This document shows, in pieces, positions 53,204 to 61,389 of a stretch of DNA of 64,000 bases. The notes beneath the pieces were generated by a model, which was given only the letters and a program-made list of their open reading frames with translations, was not told the origin of the DNA and did no database searches. Origin of the DNA: Magnetaquicoccus sp039908525 (GTDB lineage Bacteria; Pseudomonadota; Magnetococcia; Magnetococcales; Magnetaquicoccaceae); NCBI GenBank assembly GCA_039908525.1, contig JAMOAY010000001.1, forward strand, positions 186,001 through 250,000, in the 5' to 3' direction. Each line of letters starts with the position of its first letter. Within the stretch, counting starts at the first letter, position 1. The position numbers and the translations under genes were made by a program.

Positions 53204-54271
53204 TCACTCCTTGCGCGTCAACTGAGCCTGCAGGCTCTTGAACTGGCCGATCACCTTGGCTGGAATGTTTCTGGGAAACTCGGAACGAGCCAGAACCTCC
53301 GGCGTCGGATGGATGATGGGGTTGTTCAGATGTTCCGCCGAAAGAAAGGGTTTGGCCCCCTCGTTGACCGTGGCATAATGCACGGTCTCCGCCAGACGGG
53401 CGGCGTTCCGCGGACGGTGGAGAAAGTCGATCAGACGGGCCGCCTGTTCCTGTTTTTTGGAAGCCTTGAGAATGGCAAAACAGTCCACCCACAGCAGCGT
53501 CCCCTCTTTGGGTACCACAAAAGCGATGTTGGGCTCCATCTTGCCCAGGGTGATGGCATCGCCGTTGAACATCAGGGCCATCCAATATTCACCGGTGATC
53601 AGCGGAGATTTTTCCCCCAAGCCCAGATAGCCATAGGTGTGCACGGACGGTTTCTGCGCCCGCAGAAGCTCCGCCGACTCGTCCAGCACCTTCTTGTCGA
53701 AATCGTTCATGGAGTAGCCCAGGGATTTCATGGCGATGGTACGCATCGCGATGGCATCCCCCAGCATCAGGATACGGTTTTTCAACTCCGGACCGGGCCG
53801 GAACAGCTCCATCCAGCTGGTGACCTCTTTTTTGAGCAGATCCTTCCGATAGCCGATCCCCAGGGTGCCCCAGGACCAGGGCACGCCGTACTGCTCCGCC
53901 TCCGGGTAGGTGGTGCGCCATTTGCCAGGGATGTGCGTCAGGTTGGGTATCTTGTCAACGGGAACGGGCGCCAGCCACTGGGAGCGCACATAGGCATGGA
54001 TATCCTTGGCCTGCACCACCATCAGGTCATACCCGGCGCCGCTGGTCTGCGCCAGCAGTCCATCGCGGGCCTCCTCGGTCTCAAAAAAGACCTCGCGGAC
54101 ATGGATCCCGGTCTCTTTTTCAAACTCGACCAGCAGACTCCGGTCCATGTACTCATCCCAGTTGAGCAGCACCAACTCCTCACTGTGGGCAGGCAGGGCA
54201 CACGCCAGAAACAGGCCGAGACAGAACAGCGCCTGCAACAACGACGGGCAACACCGCAAAGGGTTTGTCAT
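53204..54271 (-). CDS. Periplasmic spermidine/putrescine-type (PotD-like) binding protein
   Basis: A 355-residue protein from ATG 54271 (GGAGG ribosome-binding site). The signal peptide ends ALPAHSEE, followed by LVLLNWDEYMDRSLLVEFE, which is the start of the polyamine-binding PotD/PotF fold. Also typical are GVPWSWGTLGIGYRKD and DCFAILKASKKQEQAARLIDFL. No permease or ATPase gene is adjacent, so it is an orphan binding protein. Its place between torF and the siaA-like sensor suggests it may deliver a ligand to that sensor and not to a transporter; this is inference. Confidence 0.88.
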   Translation of the reverse strand: MTNPLRCCPSLLQALFCLGLFLACALPAHSEELVLLNWDEYMDRSLLVEFEKETGIHVREVFFETEEARDGLLAQTSGAGYDLMVVQAKDIHAYVRSQWLAPVPVDKIPNLTHIPGKWRTTYPEAEQYGVPWSWGTLGIGYRKDLLKKEVTSWMELFRPGPELKNRILMLGDAIAMRTIAMKSLGYSMNDFDKKVLDESAELLRAQKPSVHTYGYLGLGEKSPLITGEYWMALMFNGDAITLGKMEPNIAFVVPKEGTLLWVDCFAILKASKKQEQAARLIDFLHRPRNAARLAETVHYATVNEGAKPFLSAEHLNNPIIHPTPEVLARSEFPRNIPAKVIGQFKSLQAQLTRKE

Positions 54272-54399
54272 GTTCTGTATCCTCCAGGTCAACATGTTGT
54301 CCGGTCAACCCGGACAATCTTCTCGCCCCATGGAGCGGAGAGGGTCATGGAGAGCTGCCCTCCATGACCACACCGAAAGACTCCAGACAGGACAAAGGA

Positions 54400-55194
54400 T
54401 CAGAACGGCCTGGAGAGGCTGAAGACGACACGACCATCGGCGTTCCACAGCTGATTCAAGTGACGGCCATCGCTGTCCATACCGATATAGTTGAGTTCCA
54501 TTCCAAACCCGGCCAGCTCGGTGGCGGCCCCAACGCTGAAATCCGTGTAGCCATCGATCCCCCGCCTCTGCGCCACCGGCAGCGCCCGGTCCAGGTTCTC
54601 GATGAAATCCCCAAACGCCCGCCCCACATGGCCCTTCAAGGTGATCTTGTAGGGCAGCTCATAGGCCAGTTGGCCATCCAGATAGGAGGCGGAAGCGTTC
54701 TCCACACCGTTTGTCTCGCCAAAATAGGCGTCCGAATAGAAGTACTTCGCCTTCAGAGTGGCCTTGTCAAATTTGTAACCGCCCCCCAGGAAATATTCCC
54801 GATAGTCGAAGTCATTGCCCCTCAGTGTATTGGGATAGAGGTAGGCGATCACACCCGTATCGACGCTCAAACCGTTTGCCCACTCCTTGGTGTAACCGGC
54901 GGTGAGATCCATCTCCAGGGAGGCCCCCCCGTCGTTGAAATCGACGTTGGTACCAAAAAAGCCCAGGTAGAAACCGGTATCATGGTTGGCATTGAAGGTT
55001 CCCTGCATGGCCGGACCATGGTCACTGCCGGAGACACCCCGCGACACATAATCGGTCACCAGGGCCAGATTGCCGCTGAAGGTAAAACCGGCCAGCTTGT
55101 TCTTGTCGGCCTCCGGGGCGGCGCCTTCCGCCAGCAGGGTGGTGGCACAGAGGGGCAGCAAACCCAGGGCGCAAACAGTCAGCATCTTTTTCAT
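54400..55194 (-). CDS. TorF-family putative porin
   Basis: A 264-residue outer-membrane beta-barrel protein. The signal peptide is MKKMLTVCALGLLPLCATTLLAEG. The mature part has the family's FSGNLALVTDYVSRGVSGSD start, alternating amphipathic strands and a C-terminal aromatic (FSLSRPF). An AAGGA ribosome-binding site precedes it. It lies between siaB and the binding-protein gene in the same direction, so uptake of a ligand through this porin could feed the downstream binding protein. The ligand is unknown. Confidence 0.88.
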   Translation of the reverse strand: MKKMLTVCALGLLPLCATTLLAEGAAPEADKNKLAGFTFSGNLALVTDYVSRGVSGSDHGPAMQGTFNANHDTGFYLGFFGTNVDFNDGGASLEMDLTAGYTKEWANGLSVDTGVIAYLYPNTLRGNDFDYREYFLGGGYKFDKATLKAKYFYSDAYFGETNGVENASASYLDGQLAYELPYKITLKGHVGRAFGDFIENLDRALPVAQRRGIDGYTDFSVGAATELAGFGMELNYIGMDSDGRHLNQLWNADGRVVFSLSRPF

Positions 55195-55286
55195 CGTTCA
55201 TTCCTTCTCGATAGTAGGGTCTTGAATTTCAATAACTTGCAAAGAGAGGCGCGGCTCACGTCGCCGGAAAACCGCACCCGCACACT

Positions 55287-55832
55287 CTAGATGATGACCT
55301 GGATGGAAAACAAGGTCAAAAAATCATCCCAGTCGGAAAAGTCAAAGCTGAAATCGCTGGATTTGCGTGCCATTTCAATCAATCCCAGCCCGGCGCCCCG
55401 GCTGCCGGGCAGTGGCCCGCTGCGGCCACGCTCTTTGAAATGGGCCCGCAGCTCCTCCCGGTTCATCCCCTGGATGGTCTGCAGCTGTCGTTCAAGGTGG
55501 GGACGGTTGCTGGTTTTGATCAGGTTGCCACAGGAGACGAAAAAATGGTCCTGCCGGTGGCCCACGACCACCATGCCCACCCCCAACTCCCCATGACCGG
55601 TCGGTGCGTGGACCCGTTCTTCCGAATAGCGGATGATGTTTTGCACCTGCTCGACAAACACGGAGAAGACGCGCAGGGTTTTGCTGCCGTCCGACTGTTC
55701 CTGCTCCACCCGACTCCTCAGGACACTCTCCAGCATCTCGATGATCTCCTGGCTCATCGGACCGCGGGCGCAAAAGAGAACACCATCCTCTTCGGCCTGC
55801 CTGAAATAGTAGGGAATGACTGTCTTGTTCAT
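55287..55832 (-). CDS. siaB: SiaB-family protein kinase
   Basis: A 181-residue protein with a GHKL-type ATP-binding fold. The N-box-like block is FVEQVQNIIRYSEE and the G-box is SRGAGLGLIEMARKS. SiaB phosphorylates SiaC and so counteracts SiaA. It overlaps siaC by 4 nt (ATGA 55829-55832), so the kinase and its substrate are co-translated. No diguanylate cyclase (siaD) is found in the window. Confidence 0.88.
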   Translation of the reverse strand: MNKTVIPYYFRQAEEDGVLFCARGPMSQEIIEMLESVLRSRVEQEQSDGSKTLRVFSVFVEQVQNIIRYSEERVHAPTGHGELGVGMVVVGHRQDHFFVSCGNLIKTSNRPHLERQLQTIQGMNREELRAHFKERGRSGPLPGSRGAGLGLIEMARKSSDFSFDFSDWDDFLTLFSIQVII

Positions 55833-56221
55833 GCGGTCGTCTCTGCCACCAGATGGAAGGTGAGATGGCGCAAATCCTCCTTGAACTCTTCGCCATACTC
55901 CTGGGACATGTCATCGTCCACATCGTAGAACCAGTAGACCGTCACCGAATTTTTGCCATTTTCCGCCGCATCATCCAGCATATCGAACAGGTTCATGAAC
56001 ACCTTGAAGGAGCTGCTGTTGAAATAGACAATGGAGAGCCGGACCTCTATCTGTTGGCCCTGCACCTGGGCCAGATATTCGTTCAGCCATGCAAACACCG
56101 GCTCGTAGAACTGGGCGGTGTTTTCGAGATAGGACTTGCCTTTGAAGCTCAACCGGTGGGTGGCATACGAAAACTGCACTTCCGGCGAAGAGTTGGTGGC
56201 AGCAAGAAAAAAATCCTCCAC
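55829..56221 (-). CDS. siaC: SiaC-family regulatory phosphoprotein (DUF1987)
   Basis: A 130-residue protein from a GTG start behind AGGGTGTG. The family core is LSFKGKSYLENTAQFYEPVF, then LSIVYFNSSSFKVFMNLFD. In Pseudomonas SiaC a threonine (Thr68) in this loop is switched between phosphorylated and free states. Here the loop reads NSSS, so the acceptor is probably Ser69. Unphosphorylated SiaC activates the cyclase SiaD there; the partner here is not known. First gene of the block siaC-siaB-torF-potD-like-siaA-kinase. Confidence 0.88.
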   Translation of the reverse strand: MEDFFLAATNSSPEVQFSYATHRLSFKGKSYLENTAQFYEPVFAWLNEYLAQVQGQQIEVRLSIVYFNSSSFKVFMNLFDMLDDAAENGKNSVTVYWFYDVDDDMSQEYGEEFKEDLRHLTFHLVAETTA

Positions 56222-56415
56222 GTTTCACACCCTAATTTTGAGAACAACCGCAACGGCGGCGGGCGGCACAGAAATCCGCAGACCCCGCCAGACTCAGACC
56301 AGCTGCGAGGATGGACTTTTCCCGCGATTTTGTCAAGACATGCCCGATGGTGGCAAAGGCCGGGCACGAAACTTTCAGACCCCATTTTCCGGAGAATGGA
56401 AAATGCGGCCGGCCA

Positions 56416-57258
56416 TCACGACGGATCCGACAGCACGCTTTCCAGGGTTGTGGCATCCAGGATCCTGAAACTCCATTCTTCCAGGGTGGCCAGGGTGGCG
56501 TGGGCGATTTTGTCGGTGGCCCAGGGGGGTAGATCGCCGAAGCGGCGTTGGAGAAGGCGGGTCAGAACATTGATTTCCCCTTTCTGCTCACTTTCCATCT
56601 GCGCTTGCAAAAACATTGGCCGCAGCACATCATTTTCCATCACATTGAATGTAAGAGCCATCTCTTCAGCCTCCTTTTTGACAACGACCTCCAGGCGACG
56701 CAACCTGGACAGGATAAAGAGTTTCGCCAGTGCATCGGCACTGGCCTTGCCGGGCAGTCTGCTGATTCGACGCAGGATCTCCCGAATGGTTTCATCACGA
56801 TCAACCATCCCGCAGAGGATGGCCAGGATGTTTTCCTCCAGAAGCGGGCTGTCCATCAGTGTCTGGCAGTCAATACTACGAATATCAATCACTTGGTAGC
56901 GGAATGACAGATCCGGATCCTCGATGCCTACCGCTTCTTTCCACTCATTCTCCCCAACATGCAACACCTTTTGGACAAGTGCCCTGGCCGGATATTTCTG
57001 GCGTACCAACGAGTAATACATCAGCATCCGCCAGTTCATACCCTCGGGTTGACTGCTCAACTCAATGTGGGATAACGAGCCGTCCTCCATCAGGAATACC
57101 AGATCGGGCACCCGTTTCTGGGTGGAAGCAAACTCGACCGGCATCGTGGCGACGGCCTGGCATCCGAGCAGCACCCGCAGCAGTCGCTGGGGCGGTTGCT
57201 CGAACAGGTCTTTGAGCGTGGTGTCGTACTGGGATCGGTTCTTATCCAAATCTTTCAT
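56416..57258 (-). CDS. Rpn/YhgA-like protein with DUF4351 C-terminus
   Basis: A 280-residue protein beginning MKDLDKNRSQYDTTLKDLFE. It has a nuclease-type core (VPDLVFLMEDGSLSHIELSS: Asp, then Glu). A helical middle part is followed by the DUF4351 end LLQRRFGDLPPWATDKIAHA. The catalytic Glu-x-Lys/Gln is less clear than in the other Rpn copies. The last 36 codons are almost identical to those of the next gene. It is separated from siaC by a 194-bp gap that holds only a weak hairpin (56383-56403). The ATG at 57258 has GGGAAAC upstream; longer in-frame starts lack support. Confidence 0.72.
   Translation of the reverse strand: MKDLDKNRSQYDTTLKDLFEQPPQRLLRVLLGCQAVATMPVEFASTQKRVPDLVFLMEDGSLSHIELSSQPEGMNWRMLMYYSLVRQKYPARALVQKVLHVGENEWKEAVGIEDPDLSFRYQVIDIRSIDCQTLMDSPLLEENILAILCGMVDRDETIREILRRISRLPGKASADALAKLFILSRLRRLEVVVKKEAEEMALTFNVMENDVLRPMFLQAQMESEQKGEINVLTRLLQRRFGDLPPWATDKIAHATLATLEEWSFRILDATTLESVLSDPS
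56417..56524. repeat. 108-bp direct repeat, copy A
   Basis: Identical to 57421-57528 in 107 of 108 bases and in the same orientation. It encodes the C-terminal WATDKIAHATLATLEEW end of the DUF4351 gene. Flanking sequence is not similar, so the boundary is sharp, as expected after gene conversion or recombination between related genes. Confidence 0.9.
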
Positions 57259-57410
57259 CGGTTTCCCACGATCAAGGGCACCGCTCGCGGGCGTCTTGTG
57301 TGGACGAGCCCGCATGGGCAACCGTTGCTCCCCTAAAACTCGACAACAAAAAACCGGTTGAGAACCCTTCGGAGGTAATACCAATCTTGCAAAAAGTCAA
57401 CAAAAAAATC

Positions 57411-58343
57411 CTATAATTTACACGACGAATCCGACAGCACGCTTTCCAGGGTTGTGGCATCCAGGATCCTGAAACTCCATTCTTCCAGGGTGGCCAGGGT
57501 GGCGTGGGCGATTTTGTCGGTGGCCCAGGCAGGCAGGTTTCCGAAACGACGTTGGATCTGGCGAGTCAAGGTGTCCGCCTTACCTTTCTTCTCGCCCGAT
57601 TGCTCGCCGATCTGGATGCCTTCCTGTCGACCCTCATCCCTTGCCAACTCGATGCTTCCCCGCGCATCCGTTATGGCGATACCGGCGTTTTCGTACAACT
57701 CCAGCTCTTCCCGTGTCATGTTGGCCACCATGGCCATCTCGAAGGCGTGGCGGAACGGTACCCCGTTCAGCTTCTCAGGAATCTCCTGCAGAGAACCGGC
57801 ATACCGGATGAAGTAGATCCACCGGTCCAAAACACCATCCAACGCGTCCAACGGCTTGGCAAACTTGGGAAGCTCAACGAAAAAGTGGATGATTTCCTGC
57901 AGATAGGATTGCCCGGTGACGGTTTCGCGCGACTCGTGACAGGAAACACAGTGGTTGAAGCCGTGAAACAGGACAAAATCGGTGATGGTGATGGCAATCA
58001 CCTGGTTCAATCTGGGATACTCCTCACCGCGTTCGATCTGGTGAACATACGCTTTGGCGGAGTTGTACTGGATCCGCTTCAGAAAAGCGGCCACCTTTTG
58101 TACCTGCATCTCCACGATGTAGGAGACCCCCCGATGGTCCCGGCACTTGACATCCAGGATGGAATATTTCATCTCCCGGATCCTGGGTGCCAGGAACGGG
58201 TCCAGGATGGTCAACTCGGCGATACATCGATCCCCCTCCAGTCCCAGGAGACTCTCCAGGAAACTGACAAGAACCTCCTTGGCTCCTTCGCTGCCGAAGA
58301 TCTTCTTGAACGCGAAGTCGATGCGTGGATCGATGAATTTCAT
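57411..58343 (-). CDS. Rpn-family PD-(D/E)XK nuclease / putative transposase, copy 2
   Basis: A 310-residue protein very similar to the one at 11436-12347: same MKFIDPRIDFAFKKIFGSEG start, same YSILDVKCRDHRGVSYIVEMQ nuclease core and the ITDFVLFHGFNHCVSC block. The linker is diverged (GRQEGIQIGEQSGEKKGKAD), and the C-terminal 36 codons match those of the neighbouring gene at 56416. It has no clear ribosome-binding site. The A+T-rich 57385-57420 segment precedes the next gene. It may be mobile with copy 1. Confidence 0.87.
   Translation of the reverse strand: MKFIDPRIDFAFKKIFGSEGAKEVLVSFLESLLGLEGDRCIAELTILDPFLAPRIREMKYSILDVKCRDHRGVSYIVEMQVQKVAAFLKRIQYNSAKAYVHQIERGEEYPRLNQVIAITITDFVLFHGFNHCVSCHESRETVTGQSYLQEIIHFFVELPKFAKPLDALDGVLDRWIYFIRYAGSLQEIPEKLNGVPFRHAFEMAMVANMTREELELYENAGIAITDARGSIELARDEGRQEGIQIGEQSGEKKGKADTLTRQIQRRFGNLPAWATDKIAHATLATLEEWSFRILDATTLESVLSDSSCKL
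57421..57528. repeat. 108-bp direct repeat, copy B
   Basis: Second copy of the repeat at 56417-56524, 1004 bp away. Recombination between the two would delete one gene body and fuse the upstream part of copy 2 to the shared end. Confidence 0.9.
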
Positions 58344-58647
58344 GATCGGACTGCCGGCTGATTGTTGATCGAGAAAGGAGAACTTCAATCATCCTACCCC
58401 ATTGCCGGGGGCAATGCCACTGTATCTTTCACAACGATGCGCACCCCCTGTCTCTGTCTGGAGAGGTTCCACGATACCATCTCACCGCGAGGAAACCCGC
58501 AAGAAACATCCAGAGGCTCCTGCCGGGTTTTCTCGGGGCGGCAAGGAGATACCTCTGCGCCGGGATGGTCGGAACCTTGCCCTGCAGCGAACGCACCGTT
58601 ACACTTCTGCACAGCGGGTTCTGGGTCGTCTGGGGGAGTCGTTGCCG
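58344..58647. other. Divergent intergenic region between Rpn copy 2 and pilC
   Basis: About 300 bases with no gene I can support. It holds a 7-bp hairpin (58400-58416, CATTGCC/GGCAATG). An open plus-strand frame runs through it into pilC but has no start signal better than ATG 58648 and no family-like sequence. No pilB remnant is recognisable. Confidence 0.45.
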
Positions 58648-59850
58648 ATGGATGTTTTTCTGTGGGAGGGGATCAGCAAAACCGGGGGCAAACGTACCGG
58701 GCAGTTGGAGGGTGAAAATCTGGGGGCCGTGCTGGCACAACTGCGCCGCCAGGGGTTGCGGAACGTCAGCGCCCGAAAGAAGTCCCGGAGAGGAGGGCTG
58801 TTCTCCAACAAAAAGATCACCGAGCTGGAGATCGTCGTTTTCACCCGTCAACTGGCCACCATGGTGGGCTCCGGTCTGCCCCTGGTCTCCTGTTTCGATC
58901 TGGTGGCCCGCAGCGCGGAAAATGCCAGCGTACGGGCGGTGACGTTGCGGGTCAAACAGGATATCGAGGCCGGCAGCTCCCTGACCGAGGCACTGCTCAA
59001 AGAACCGAGCATGTTCGATGAACTGTTCGTCAACCTGGTGCGGGCCGGGGAACAGTCGGGCATCCTGGAGACCGTCCTGAACCGCCTGGCGGTCTACAAG
59101 GAGAAGGCGGCGGCCCTGCGGGCCAAGGTCAAATCGGCCATGACCTACCCCATCGCGGTGCTGGTCATCGCCTTCGTCATCACCGGCATCCTGATGGTCT
59201 TCGTGGTGCCCACCTTTGCGGAGCTTTTTTCCAGTTTCGGGGCCGAACTGCCGATGCCCACCCGCATCGTCATTGCCCTCTCCCGCTGGACCCAGGACAA
59301 CTGGTGGTGGGTGATTCTGGGCATGGCCGCTGTCCAGTACAGCTTCAACAAGGCGTACCGGAACAACGAAAAATTCCACTACCAGGTCGATCGATTCTCG
59401 TTGCATCTGCCGGTTTTTGGCATGATTCTGCGCAAATCGGGGATTGCCCGCTTTGCCCGCACCTTCAGCACCATGGTGGCGGCGGGCACCCCCATCCTGG
59501 AAAGTCTGGAAAACGTGGCCAAAACATCTGGCAATCGGGTGATGCAACAGGCGATCATGAACGCCCGCACCTCCATCTCCGAGGGACGTTCCCTGATGGA
59601 ACCCCTGGAGGCCTCCGGCCTCTTCCCGGCCATGGTGACCCAGATGATCCACATCGGCGAATCCACCGGCAACCTGGAGTTGATGCTGCAAAAAATTGCC
59701 GACTTTTACGAAGCGGAGGTGGAACGGGCCGTGGATAACCTCACGGCCCTGTTGGAGCCCATCATCCTGGTCATCCTCGGCACCCTGATCGGTGGCCTGG
59801 TGGTGGCCATGTATCTGCCAATTTTCCAGATGGGCAGTGTGGTCGGCTGA
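58648..59850 (+). CDS. pilC: Type IV pilus inner-membrane platform protein PilC
   Basis: A 400-residue protein of the T2SS F/PilC family. Two GspF domains (about 70-190 and 270-395) are separated by membrane helices. Typical blocks are VVFTRQLATMVGSGLPLV, RAGEQSGILETVL, FARTFSTMVAAGTPILESL and MIHIGESTGNLE. ATG 58648 has GGGGGAG at a suitable spacing. PilC anchors the PilB/PilT motors. No pilB, pilD or pilT is adjacent, but a pilF-like gene lies at 22003, so pilus genes appear to be dispersed in this genome. Confidence 0.92.
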   Translation: MDVFLWEGISKTGGKRTGQLEGENLGAVLAQLRRQGLRNVSARKKSRRGGLFSNKKITELEIVVFTRQLATMVGSGLPLVSCFDLVARSAENASVRAVTLRVKQDIEAGSSLTEALLKEPSMFDELFVNLVRAGEQSGILETVLNRLAVYKEKAAALRAKVKSAMTYPIAVLVIAFVITGILMVFVVPTFAELFSSFGAELPMPTRIVIALSRWTQDNWWWVILGMAAVQYSFNKAYRNNEKFHYQVDRFSLHLPVFGMILRKSGIARFARTFSTMVAAGTPILESLENVAKTSGNRVMQQAIMNARTSISEGRSLMEPLEASGLFPAMVTQMIHIGESTGNLELMLQKIADFYEAEVERAVDNLTALLEPIILVILGTLIGGLVVAMYLPIFQMGSVVG

Positions 59851-59897
59851 ATCGCTCCGAGACGATTTTAACCCCATGCAATCTCCGTCGTTCCCTG

Positions 59898-59903
59898 TAT
59901 AAT
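59898..59903 (+). promoter_or_regulatory. Predicted -10 box of the FKBP gene
   Basis: A perfect TATAAT lies 46 bases upstream of the start codon. The -35 region is not convincing (CATGCA at about 17 bases), so the promoter may depend on an activator. Confidence 0.4.
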
Positions 59904-59949
59904 CCCCCCCTCCAGGGTTGATCCATCCCACTCCAACGAAAGGTCCCTC

Positions 59950-60651
59950 ATGAAAGCCACAACAGTTCTCTCCCTTGCCCTCCTGCTGACGGGATGGGCC
60001 ACCGCCCCTGGCGCCCAGGCCGCTGACGAGCCCCCCAAGACGCTGAAAGAGCGTTTCAGCTACGCCCTCGGCTTGCGTATCGGCGGTGATATCAGTCAGA
60101 TGAAAGACAAACTGGACCCAACCACCTTCATGCGCGGTATTCAGGACCATCTGAGTGGCAAACCACCTCTGATGTCCCCCGATGAGGTGGCCAAGGCCAA
60201 CGAAGAGTTCCAGAAGGGTATGCAGGAGGAGATGCAGAAGGATGCCCAGGTTGTCTCCAACAAAAACCGCACCGAGGGAGAGGCCTTCCTGGCCAAAAAC
60301 AGGGAGCGCAAAGAGGTGACCACCACCGCCAGCGGGCTGCAGTACGAGGTGATCGCCGCCGGTTCCGGTCCCAAACCCAAGGCGACCGATACCGTCAAGG
60401 TCCACTACCAGGGCACCCTGCTCGACGGTACCGAGTTTGACAGCTCCTACAAGCGCAAGGAACCGGTCACCTTCCCCCTGGACCGGGTCATCCCCGGTTG
60501 GACGGAGGGTCTGCAGCTGATGCCGGTGGGCGCCAAGTACCGCTTTTTCATCCCCTCCGAGCTGGCCTACAGCAAGCGTGGCGCTCCACCCAAAATCGGT
60601 GGGGATGCCACCCTGAAATTTGAGGTAGAGCTGCTGGAAATTGTCAAGTAG
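59950..60651 (+). CDS. Periplasmic FKBP-type peptidyl-prolyl isomerase (FkpA/Mip-like)
   Basis: A 233-residue protein with a signal peptide ending GAQAADE. An N-terminal FKBP_N dimerisation domain is rich in Lys/Glu helices (LKERFSYALGLRIGGDISQM). The catalytic domain has VHYQGTLLDGTEFDSSY, FPLDRVIPGWTEGLQLMPVG and FIPSELAYSKRG. These enzymes aid folding of outer-membrane and periplasmic proteins. AAAGG precedes the start. A hairpin at 60670-60690 follows the stop. Confidence 0.92.
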   Translation: MKATTVLSLALLLTGWATAPGAQAADEPPKTLKERFSYALGLRIGGDISQMKDKLDPTTFMRGIQDHLSGKPPLMSPDEVAKANEEFQKGMQEEMQKDAQVVSNKNRTEGEAFLAKNRERKEVTTTASGLQYEVIAAGSGPKPKATDTVKVHYQGTLLDGTEFDSSYKRKEPVTFPLDRVIPGWTEGLQLMPVGAKYRFFIPSELAYSKRGAPPKIGGDATLKFEVELLEIVK

Positions 60652-60722
60652 AGACGCACCGGCACAAACCCCTGGAGTTCTGCTCCAGGGCACCTCTCCA
60701 CACCCATGCAGCAGGGAAAAGG

Positions 60723-61301
60723 ATGGAACAGTTTGTCACTTCATTGATCGCCGAGCACGGCTATTGGGTCTATCCCCTGGTGCTGGTGTGGACCTTCTTC
60801 GAGGGAGAGACCATCGTGTTGGTGGTCTCGGCCATGGCCGCCACCAGCGCACCGTTCATCAACCTGCCTCTGCTGGGTCTGTGTGCCACGACCGGCACCA
60901 TGGCCGGTGATCAGCTGTTCTACTACCTGGGCCGTCACTACGGCACGCCGTTCCTGGCCAACCGCCCCCGTCTGGCTGCCAAGGCAGAGCGGGGCTTTGA
61001 GCTGCTGCGCAAGGGGGAGGTGCTCTTCATCCTCTCCTACCGGTTCATCTACGGCGTGCGCAATGTCAGCCCCTTCGTCATCGGCGTCGGAGGCATCCCG
61101 CCGGTGCGCTTTTTCCTGCTCAATCTGACCGCCTCCTCCCTCTGGGCCGTGACCTTCGTCCTGGGAGGCTATCTCCTCGGCAAAGTGCTGGAGCGGTGGC
61201 TGGAGGAGTACAAGCTGCACATGCTGGCCGGGGTGGCGCTGTTGCTGGTTGGCGTCTACCTCTACCACCGCATCAAGAGCCGCAACCCGGTCGGCGCTTG
61301 A
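60723..61301 (+). CDS. DedA-family membrane protein
   Basis: A 192-residue multi-pass membrane protein: hydrophobic segments at about 10-30, 40-60, 128-150 and 160-180. The family signatures are FFEGETIVLVVSAMAA with Glu and YRFIYGVRNVSPFVIG with Arg, as in DedA/SNARE-associated proteins. Such proteins act in lipid-carrier flipping and membrane energetics. The ribosome-binding site is GGGAAAAGG. The gene is 71 nt after the FKBP stop. Confidence 0.9.
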   Translation: MEQFVTSLIAEHGYWVYPLVLVWTFFEGETIVLVVSAMAATSAPFINLPLLGLCATTGTMAGDQLFYYLGRHYGTPFLANRPRLAAKAERGFELLRKGEVLFILSYRFIYGVRNVSPFVIGVGGIPPVRFFLLNLTASSLWAVTFVLGGYLLGKVLERWLEEYKLHMLAGVALLLVGVYLYHRIKSRNPVGA

Positions 61302-61389
61302 GCCCGTTTTCTCCCCTTGCCGCCGTGGTCGTTTTCGGCTAGCCTGACCTCCTGGGAGGACTTTATTCTATTGTGACAGGAGTGAAACC

